Assembly (NCBI RefSeq): GCF_017571525.1
Contig: NZ_JAGETY010000002.1
Coordinates: 1-64,000, forward strand
Direction: 5' to 3'
Length of the DNA: 64,000 bases
Source of the DNA: Hymenobacter sp. BT559
GTDB lineage: Bacteria > Bacteroidota > Bacteroidia > Cytophagales > Hymenobacteraceae
The translations under genes and the position numbers were made by a program. Under the pieces are notes generated by a model, which was given only the letters and a program-made list of their open reading frames with translations, searched no databases and was not told the DNA's origin. This document shows, piece after piece, positions 58,493 to 64,000 of the stretch (the stretch's first letter is position 1; each line of letters begins with the position of its first letter).

Positions 58493-59719
58493 ATGCCTAC
58501 TGTATTGCCCCCCTCACTAGCCCCCGGCCCGGCCACCAAGCCCCGGCTCGATACCGCGCTAGTGTGGCTCATGGCCCTCACCTGCGGACTGGTGGTGGCC
58601 AATATTTACTATAACCAACCGCTGCTGGCCGCTATCGGCCGCACCTTTCACGTGTCCGACAGCCGGGCCAGCCTCATTGCCACCGCCACCCAGGTGGGCT
58701 ACACGCTGGGCATGCTGCTGGTAGTACCACTGGGCGATATGCTGGAGCGCAAGCGCCTTATCCTCTGGATGATACTTGGCGCGGCGGGCTGCCTGGGCGC
58801 GGCGGCGCTCGCACCCAGCTTTCCTATGCTGGCGGGGGCTAGCGTCCTGCTAGGTATCTGCTCGGCGGTGCCGCAGCTGCTGCTGCCTATGGCTGCCCAC
58901 CTGGCTCCCGAGGCCGACCGGGGCCGTATCGTGGGCCGTATCATGAGTGGCCTGCTCATCGGCATTTTGCTTTCGCGCACCGTGAGCGGCTTCGTGGGCG
59001 CGCACTTGGGCTGGCGCGTGGTGTTTGAAGGAGCAGCAGCCCTAATGCTGGCCCTGGCCGCCCTGCTGGCCTGGCGACTACCTCAGGACCAGCCGCATTT
59101 TACAGGCACCTACGCCTCGCTGATGCGCTCGCTCGGCACGCTGGTGCGCGAGCTGCCGGCTCTGCGACGCTCGGCACTGGTGGGCGCCAGCATCTTTGCC
59201 GCCTTCAGCGTGTTCTGGACTACCCTGACCTTTTACCTCGAAAGCCCGGCTTACCACTATGGCAGCGACGTAGCCGGCTTTTTTGGCCTTGTTGGGGCGA
59301 TGGGCGCACTGGCCGCACCGCTGGCCGGTGGCTTGGCCGACCGGCGCGGACCGCGCTATGCCATTACGGCGGGCATAGCGCTGGCGCTGGCGGCGTACCT
59401 GCTGCTGGGGCTAGCGGGCGGCTGGCTGGCTGGACTAGTGTTAGGGGTTATTTTGCTCGATGTAGGCGTGCAATCGGCCCACATCTCCAACCAGACGCTC
59501 GTGTTTTCGCTACGGCCCGAGGCGCGCAGCCGCCTCAACACGGTGTATATGACCGGCTACTTCACGGGCGGCTCGCTCGGCTCGCTGGCCGGTGGCTGGA
59601 CCTGGATGCACTTTGGCTGGCCCGGCGTGTGCGTGCTGGGCGGCCTTTTTATGGCCCTGGCGCTGGCCATTCACCGCAGCTACGGCTCCCCGGCGGCAGT
59701 GCCTACCACGGGAGCCTGA
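58493..59719 (+). CDS. MFS transporter (drug/sugar efflux type)
   Basis: A 408-residue membrane protein with 12 helices. Y-Y-N-Q-P-L-L-A near residue 40 and the loop 2-3 motif G-D-M-L-E-R-K-R-L-I near 84 are typical of MFS efflux proteins. It is divergent from the Gre-like gene, with 77 bp between starts. Substrate unknown. The neighbouring gene on the 3' side converges. Confidence 0.92.
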   Translation: MPTVLPPSLAPGPATKPRLDTALVWLMALTCGLVVANIYYNQPLLAAIGRTFHVSDSRASLIATATQVGYTLGMLLVVPLGDMLERKRLILWMILGAAGCLGAAALAPSFPMLAGASVLLGICSAVPQLLLPMAAHLAPEADRGRIVGRIMSGLLIGILLSRTVSGFVGAHLGWRVVFEGAAALMLALAALLAWRLPQDQPHFTGTYASLMRSLGTLVRELPALRRSALVGASIFAAFSVFWTTLTFYLESPAYHYGSDVAGFFGLVGAMGALAAPLAGGLADRRGPRYAITAGIALALAAYLLLGLAGGWLAGLVLGVILLDVGVQSAHISNQTLVFSLRPEARSRLNTVYMTGYFTGGSLGSLAGGWTWMHFGWPGVCVLGGLFMALALAIHRSYGSPAAVPTTGA

Positions 59720-59735
59720 CAGCCGCTCGAAAGAA

Positions 59736-60197
59736 TCAGGTAGTTACTCTCTCATCCAGGCCGGTATGCGCGGGGGTAGTGTGCACATAGTCAAACAGGC
59801 GGTCGAGCAGTGAGGTAGACAGCTGGGGCAGCAAGGGCAACAAAAAATCGGGCGATGACGTGTCGACGTGCCCGAGCAAGGCCGACAGGTCGGAGTGGCA
59901 GGTGGCCCGGAAGCCCATGCGCCACTCGGCAAAGCGCCGCTTGGCCAGCGGCCCGCTCAGCAGCAGCACGCAGCCCGTGTGGCGCGCATCCTGGCTGATG
60001 CGTTGGTACAATGCCAGCACTTCGGCCTGCCGCCCTTCCAGCACTTGCAGAAAACGCCCCTCGGGAGAATAAAGCAGCAAGCCGGTCAGGTCGTGCCGGG
60101 TATTGTAGTCCCGCGAGGCTTGGAGCAGGGCTAGCAGGTCAGGCTCTGTAACCGGCTGACTAGCGCGGCTTTCGTAGATGAGGTGAAATAGCGGCAT
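59736..60197 (-). CDS. Stand-alone BLUF blue-light sensor protein
   Basis: A 153-residue protein whose first ~95 residues form a BLUF (FAD) domain. The photoactive residues are all present: Tyr8 in L-I-Y-E-S, Asn32 in D-Y-N-T-R-H, Gln51 in F-L-Q-V-L-E-G, and the Trp92/Met94 pair in E-W-R-M-G-F. So it should bind flavin and respond to blue light. The last 55 residues are helical and lack a known output domain, as in short BLUF proteins that signal by protein contact. No partner gene is evident nearby. Confidence 0.92.
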   Translation of the reverse strand: MPLFHLIYESRASQPVTEPDLLALLQASRDYNTRHDLTGLLLYSPEGRFLQVLEGRQAEVLALYQRISQDARHTGCVLLLSGPLAKRRFAEWRMGFRATCHSDLSALLGHVDTSSPDFLLPLLPQLSTSLLDRLFDYVHTTPAHTGLDERVTT

Positions 60198-60274
60198 CGG
60201 CTAGAGAACGAAATTGCTGCCTAAGATAGCGAGCGGCGCGGCTGTTGCGGGTAGCGGTGTGGCACTGACCAGCC

Positions 60275-61138
60275 CTAGCTCAACCGCTCGAAGCACGTGC
60301 GCAGGCTGGTGCGCCAGTGCGGAATAGCGACCCCCAGCGCCTGTTTTACCTTGGTCTTATCCAGCACCGAATAAGCCGGCCGGGTAGCCTTGGTAGGGTA
60401 CTCGGCCGTGCGGATGGGGATGGTTTTCACTGGTAGGCCGCTCAGCTCGAAGATGGCCGTAGCAAAGTCGTACCACGAGGTTAGCCCCTCATTGCTGTAG
60501 TGGTAAAGCCCGTAGGCTTGGCTCTGGCTTTCAATAATGTGTAGAATGCAGCCGGCCAGGTCGATGGCATAGCAGGGAGTGCCTACTTGGTCCCAGACAA
60601 TGCGCAGCTCGTCACGCTCGCGACCCAGCTTAAGCATGGTTTTCACGAAGTTGCCCGCAAATTCGGAGTACAGCCAACTAGTGCGTATAATGAAATACTT
60701 AGGGGCTAGCCCCGGAATCACTTGTTCACCCTCTAGCTTGGTGAGGCCGTAAACGCTGATGGGCGTGGGCGCATCGGTTTCAACCAGCGGCTGATTGCCA
60801 GTGCCGGCAAATACAAAATCGGTGGAAATCTGAATGAGCGTAGTGCCAAACTCGCCGCACAGCCGAGCCAGGTTTTCCACGCCGTCGCGGTTTACCCGGC
60901 GAGCCAGGTCTACCTCGTCTTCGGCCTTATCAACGGCCGTGTAGGCAGCGCAGTTGATGATGTAGGCCGGGCGGTGCTGCTCGAACAAACTGCGTAGACC
61001 ATTCGGGTTCAGAATATTAGCCTGCGCTTCGGGTGGAGAAATTAACCCGTTCAGGTTGCGCTCTTGCGCCACTTGCGTCAGGCACTGCCCAAGTTGGCCC
61101 GAGGCCCCAAAAACCAGCGTTGTATTTAGTGCAGTCAT
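60275..61138 (-). CDS. rfbD: dTDP-4-dehydrorhamnose reductase
   Basis: A 287-residue short-chain-type reductase making dTDP-L-rhamnose. The NADPH loop is F-G-A-S-G-Q-L-G-Q (10-18), the catalytic pair is Y-G-L-T-K-L-E-G-E near 130, and I-S-T-D-F-V-F-A-G and R-T-S-W-L-Y-S are typical of RmlD. The other dTDP-rhamnose genes (rmlA, B, C) are not adjacent. It lies downstream of the TIGR03915 gene on the same strand by 40 bp but is not functionally linked to it. Confidence 0.93.
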   Translation of the reverse strand: MTALNTTLVFGASGQLGQCLTQVAQERNLNGLISPPEAQANILNPNGLRSLFEQHRPAYIINCAAYTAVDKAEDEVDLARRVNRDGVENLARLCGEFGTTLIQISTDFVFAGTGNQPLVETDAPTPISVYGLTKLEGEQVIPGLAPKYFIIRTSWLYSEFAGNFVKTMLKLGRERDELRIVWDQVGTPCYAIDLAGCILHIIESQSQAYGLYHYSNEGLTSWYDFATAIFELSGLPVKTIPIRTAEYPTKATRPAYSVLDKTKVKQALGVAIPHWRTSLRTCFERLS

Positions 61139-61178
61139 AAAATGGCCCTAGCAGGCGGCGTGTTATCTGGGCCGCAAG

Positions 61179-62108
61179 TTAAGCCGGGCCCGGCAGCGCG
61201 GGTGGCCCCGGTGGGCGCTTATTCTTAATAGGCTCGAAGCGGCGCTCGCGGGGCTGCTTCTCGCTCAGGTACTTCCAGTAGCGCTTCGGAATGTGGCGCT
61301 GGTGCAGCTTCAGGTTTTTCCGCTCCGGAATATTGACGTGGTCGAAGTACGCCTGCCACAAAATCTTGAATAGCGGCTCGCGCTCGTCGAGCACCGTGGC
61401 TGACACCTCGCCCCGGCGCGGGCTAGCCCCATCAGTTTCAAACTCTACAATGGTTGTCTGCACCAAATCGTAATACAGCCCGTAACGGCGCTTGCGGTCA
61501 AAAATGAGCCAGCGCTGGTCGGCGTAGCGCTTAGTGAAGTGGCTGGCAATGAGCGGCAACGTGTCAAAGTCGGGCTCGATAGTGGCATGAAACAAGCCAT
61601 CTTGCGCCTTTTCGAAGCGCACGAAGGCCTCCATGCGGTGCTTCTCGCGGAACAGCTGCTGGGCCAGCCGCTGGCAGCGGCGCACGGTGGCATCGGCGTA
61701 GTTGTCGGAGATGTCGCGGCCCGCCCGCAGGGCCATATCGGCGTAGCGAAAAATGAGCAGCTCGCGCTCGGGGTCTTCGCTGAGAAAGACGTGGTAGAGC
61801 CGCGCCCGCGCCGGCTCAGGCATGAAGCGCAGCAGGCCTTCCCAGGTGCGCGTGGCCAGGGTTTCCTCAGTAGTGATGGCTACGGCTTGGGCAAACAGGC
61901 CGCCCTGCGCCGTGCCTTCTACCTGAATGCTGCTAGGGGCCGACTTGCGGTCGTACACCCGAAACAGTACCGTGAGCAAGCCCTCGAAGCTGCCGTCGTA
62001 GGTATAGTCGGCGGGCGGGTTGTGCAGCTCGGGCGCGGGTGGGCGGGCGGCCACCGGGCCCACGGCTGTGCTGGCCGCCGGGCGGCGAAGGGGAGTAAGT
62101 TGGCTCAC
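61179..62108 (-). CDS. TIGR03915/DUF4130 family DNA metabolism protein
   Basis: A 309-residue protein. After a Pro/Ala-rich start, Y-T-Y-D-G-S-F-E-G-L-L-T-V-L-F (about 36-50) opens the domain, and V-x-R-F-E-K-A-Q-D-G-L-F-H-A-T-I-E-P, S-H-F-T-K-R-Y-A-D-Q-R-W-L-I-F-D and F-D-H-V-N-I-P-E-R-K-N follow. This is the TIGR03915 family, usually encoded with a TIGR03916 radical SAM protein and sometimes fused to uracil-DNA glycosylase, hence thought to act in DNA repair or modification. A likely TIGR03916 C-terminus lies at 63812-64000 on the same strand. ATG is good. Confidence 0.88.
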   Translation of the reverse strand: MSQLTPLRRPAASTAVGPVAARPPAPELHNPPADYTYDGSFEGLLTVLFRVYDRKSAPSSIQVEGTAQGGLFAQAVAITTEETLATRTWEGLLRFMPEPARARLYHVFLSEDPERELLIFRYADMALRAGRDISDNYADATVRRCQRLAQQLFREKHRMEAFVRFEKAQDGLFHATIEPDFDTLPLIASHFTKRYADQRWLIFDRKRRYGLYYDLVQTTIVEFETDGASPRRGEVSATVLDEREPLFKILWQAYFDHVNIPERKNLKLHQRHIPKRYWKYLSEKQPRERRFEPIKNKRPPGPPALPGPA

Positions 62109-62124
62109 GGTAATAGCTTATTAA

Positions 62125-62997
62125 TCAACTGATGGCTGGCATATGCTTACTCAGAAATGCCCCGAGCAGGTCGTTTACTACCTCGGCTTCTTCCAGCTGC
62201 ACCCAGTGGGTTGCGTCGGGGAAATAGTGTAGCTGCCCGCTTGTGCACTCCTGTAGGCTAAGCTGGGCTAGCCGGGCATCGAGAAAGGCATCGTGCTTGC
62301 CCCAGATAATCTGCACTGGCCCCCGAATGCGTGGCCACGTGCCGCTGGGCAGCCGCAGCGCGCGGTACCAGTTGAGCATGGCCGTGAGGGCGCCCGGCTG
62401 CGCCCAGGCTACCTTATAGCGCGCCACCTCGGCGGCGCTGAAGGTACCGGGCCGGCTCGTGCTTAGCAGCGCGCGCTCGCCAAAGCGCCAGTTGTGCCGC
62501 CGTATGAGGCGCTCGGGCAGCATAGGCAACTGGAAAAAGCCGATGTACCAGCTGCGCGCCAGCTGGCCAGGCACCCGCCAAAGGTTGGGCAGCACCACGG
62601 CCGGATGCGGTACGTTGATAATAGTAGTGCCAGCAATGCGCGGCGGGTAATGCGCCGCCAGGTACCAGGCTACTACCCCACCCCAGTCGTGGCCCACAAT
62701 ACTGGCTTGCTGGCAACCCGCCGCATCGAGCAGCCCCATAATATCGGCAGCCAGCGTGGGCAGCGCGTAGGCCTCAATACCCAAAGGCTTGTCGCTGAGG
62801 TTGTAGCCGCGCTGGTCGGGAGCCCACACGCGGTAGCCCGCGGCGGACAGGGCTAGCAGTTGTGCCCGCCAGCTAGCCCAGTACTCCGGGAAGCCGTGCA
62901 GCAGCACCACCAGGGGGCCGGTGGCCGGGCCAGCTTGCACCACGTGCAGGCGCAGGCCATTGGTGGGCACGTAGTGGTGCTCGAGCGGGTAGTTCAT
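62125..62997 (-). CDS. Alpha/beta hydrolase, epoxide-hydrolase-like
   Basis: A 290-residue cytoplasmic hydrolase. H-G-F-P-E-Y-W (oxyanion hole) near 34, the nucleophile elbow G-H-D-W-G-G with Asp at about 105, a cap domain with Y residues, W-G-K-H-D-A-F (acid) and the catalytic His in D-A-T-H-W-V-Q. An Asp nucleophile with H-G-x-P is typical of soluble epoxide hydrolases and haloalkane dehalogenases; epoxide hydrolase is more likely. It ends 16 bp before the start of the TIGR03915 gene, so they are probably in one operon. Confidence 0.88.
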   Translation of the reverse strand: MNYPLEHHYVPTNGLRLHVVQAGPATGPLVVLLHGFPEYWASWRAQLLALSAAGYRVWAPDQRGYNLSDKPLGIEAYALPTLAADIMGLLDAAGCQQASIVGHDWGGVVAWYLAAHYPPRIAGTTIINVPHPAVVLPNLWRVPGQLARSWYIGFFQLPMLPERLIRRHNWRFGERALLSTSRPGTFSAAEVARYKVAWAQPGALTAMLNWYRALRLPSGTWPRIRGPVQIIWGKHDAFLDARLAQLSLQECTSGQLHYFPDATHWVQLEEAEVVNDLLGAFLSKHMPAIS

Positions 62998-63042
62998 GCC
63001 CTGCTATACCCTGGCCGGCGGTCCAAAGGTTGCGGCCCAGCG

Positions 63043-63264
63043 TTAAGCCGCCACGCCGGGCTGAGGCTCATTGGCCAGCCGGGCGGCGCGGGCCGCATCG
63101 TGCACTTGGCGCACCAGGGGCAGCAGCTCAGAGATGCGGCAGCAGCACGAGAGGCGCGGAGCTTTGTCGAGGCTGCTAGCACCGGCACTCAGCTCCAGGG
63201 CTGGCTCGGCGGCGATAGAAAGAGGGGCCGACGCGTCGGCAATTGCGCGATGGGTGATTTTCAT
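63043..63264 (-). CDS. Small protein of unknown function with CCC motif
   Basis: A 73-residue reading from the ATG at 63264. Its central segment P-R-L-S-C-C-C-R-I-S-E-L-L-P-L-V-R-Q-V has three consecutive cysteines. No signal peptide. The first part is Ala/Ser-rich. Codon use is compatible with a gene and it lies in a same-strand series with 45 bp to the hydrolase gene. I do not recognise it; it may be a regulator-size protein or spurious. Confidence 0.5.
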   Translation of the reverse strand: MKITHRAIADASAPLSIAAEPALELSAGASSLDKAPRLSCCCRISELLPLVRQVHDAARAARLANEPQPGVAA

Positions 63265-63323
63265 GAGTGAAAATAAACCAGTTAAGAATCCCGGCGCGAA
63301 CACGACGGGCAACCTACCGGCAG

Positions 63324-63704
63324 CTATTGCGCTACCAGGGTATCGACGATGTAGGTATTAATGCCCACAAACTTGAGGTAGTACGTGCCGGCCTGGGTGG
63401 GCTGAAACGTGTAGGTAGTCTGCCCCGGCACGGCGGCAGTAGGGCACGAGCAATTGGTGTAATTAACGTTGACGCTAATGGCGCGCGTGTTGCCAGAGTT
63501 CTGCTCCGTGAGGTTGGCCAGGGTGCCGCAGCCGCCGGCCGGCAGGTAGCTGAGCGAGTAGGTAGCCGTCTGATTTACGGCAATGGTCTTGGGGCCGCTC
63601 ACACTCGTGACAGGTGTGAGCAAGGTAGTGTTGCACGAATCAGGGCCCACATTGAGGCAGCTGGTGGCGCTGAGGGCAACAAAGGCAAGCAAGTAGTATT
63701 TCAT
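63324..63704 (-). CDS. Small lipoprotein of unknown function
   Basis: A 126-residue lipoprotein with signal ending A-T-S-C (Cys16). The mature part is beta-rich with several cysteines (G-P-D-S-C-N-T-T, G-G-C-G-T, T-N-C-S-C-P), Y-T-F-Q-P-T-Q-A-G-T-Y-Y-L-K-F near the end, and resembles an Ig-like or cell-surface sandwich domain. No family assigned. ATG at 63704 is chosen to give the lipoprotein signal directly. Confidence 0.75.
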   Translation of the reverse strand: MKYYLLAFVALSATSCLNVGPDSCNTTLLTPVTSVSGPKTIAVNQTATYSLSYLPAGGCGTLANLTEQNSGNTRAISVNVNYTNCSCPTAAVPGQTTYTFQPTQAGTYYLKFVGINTYIVDTLVAQ

Positions 63705-63811
63705 GCGTAGAAGAGCCAACCGGCTCAAAAAAGGTTGACTCGAAGTACCAACTACTAGTCTGCCTCAACCAACTCTATTCGACACAAGGCCAGCCTGCGC
63801 CGCCCAATTCT

Positions 63812-64000
63812 CTAGCCAGCCTGGGCAAACAAATCCAATTGCTGCGTCACGAGGGCTGAGCGCGTGGCCTTGCCCCCAAATAATATTTGGCGGCGCACCT
63901 GCTGCTCGCTCAGCTCGCCCAGCCGGGTTGGGGCCATGCCACGAGCCGTGAGAAAGTGCTTGGCGCGCTTCATTACCACCCCAAACTGCGTGAGGTGCTC
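63812..64000 (-). CDS. C-terminal part of a protein, probably the radical-SAM partner (TIGR03916)
   Basis: Only the last 62 codons lie in the window; the gene continues past the right edge. The readable end starts E-H-L-T-Q-F-G-V-V-M-K-R-A-K-H-F-L-T-A, contains L-S-E-Q-Q-V-R-R-Q-I-L-F-G-G and ends Q-L-D-L-F-A-Q-A-G. The V-x-M-K-R-A-K-x-F-L-T pattern recalls the C-terminus of TIGR03916 putative DNA repair radical SAM proteins, and the TIGR03915 gene nearby on the same strand supports that. The catalytic domain is outside the window, so this remains likely rather than certain. Confidence 0.55.
   Translation of the reverse strand, partial: EHLTQFGVVMKRAKHFLTARGMAPTRLGELSEQQVRRQILFGGKATRSALVTQQLDLFAQAG

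Overview
The window looks like chromosome from a GC-rich gliding member of the Bacteroidota, most likely Hymenobacter or a close relative in the Cytophagales. The reasons are a GldH gliding lipoprotein, a type IX secretion C-terminal sorting domain on a large protease, DUF2480, 2TM-domain and PSP1 proteins, and many copies of the Bacteroidota -7 promoter element TAnnTTTG just upstream of genes. No E. coli-type -10 boxes or Shine-Dalgarno runs stand out. The genus is inferred, not proven. The window holds about 64 protein genes, one decayed gene, the 5' tip of one 16S rRNA gene, and no tRNA, CRISPR array, insertion sequence or prophage that I can recognise.

Layout. 1-880: start of a 16S rRNA gene on the minus strand, with a folded leader and five tandem promoters. 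880-14,700: mostly minus-strand genes (beta-lactamase-like serine hydrolase, lipoprotein, amino-acid permease, DUF2480 with TsaB, ProC, HGSNAT-like acyltransferase, GHL10 glycosidase, two disordered acidic proteins), plus a plus-strand FAD oxidoreductase and two Gly/Tyr/Pro-rich small exported proteins. 14,700-22,400: a membrane protein and a rhomboid protease sharing an N-terminal module, a quinone-oxidoreductase-like enzyme, an OmpH/Skp-like protein, then a cluster of retropepsin-like protease, RimK amino-acid ligase and AspA/AstE-type deacylase that looks like a peptide-modification pathway, and a macro-domain protein. 22,400-36,500: IspH, an MBOAT plus SGNH acyl-transfer pair, Cmk, adenine deaminase, a CheY-like regulator, a cysteine-synthase/CBS-type enzyme, SucD, two paralogous envelope lipoproteins and a flavoprotein disulfide reductase. 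36,500-43,500: GldH with a Cys-rich PSP1/RicT protein, a decayed NHL-repeat gene, two tandem HEIGH-type metallopeptidase lipoproteins and a T9SS-exported subtilase. 43,500-64,000: a zinc alcohol dehydrogenase, an overlapping LUD / LpxH-like / propeller operon, FtsH, RsfS, BirA with PBP1C, an M20 peptidase, an aldehyde dehydrogenase with DUF779 and a divergent AraC regulator, a Gre factor, MFS exporter, BLUF photosensor, RmlD, a TIGR03915-type DNA metabolism protein, an epoxide-hydrolase-like enzyme, and at the right edge the C-terminus of what is probably the radical-SAM partner of that DNA metabolism protein.

Sequence-level structure beyond genes: CTAG, normally one of the rarest bacterial tetramers, is abundant, often inside GCTAGC or CCTAGC, and seems to steer codon choice. 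Two long imperfect palindromes share one skeleton, and two other long perfect palindromes lie between genes. Several genes have a -7 element so close to the start codon that the mRNA must be nearly leaderless. The aldehyde dehydrogenase regulator region carries two direct 10-bp repeats exactly 21 bp apart, as expected for an AraC-type operator.
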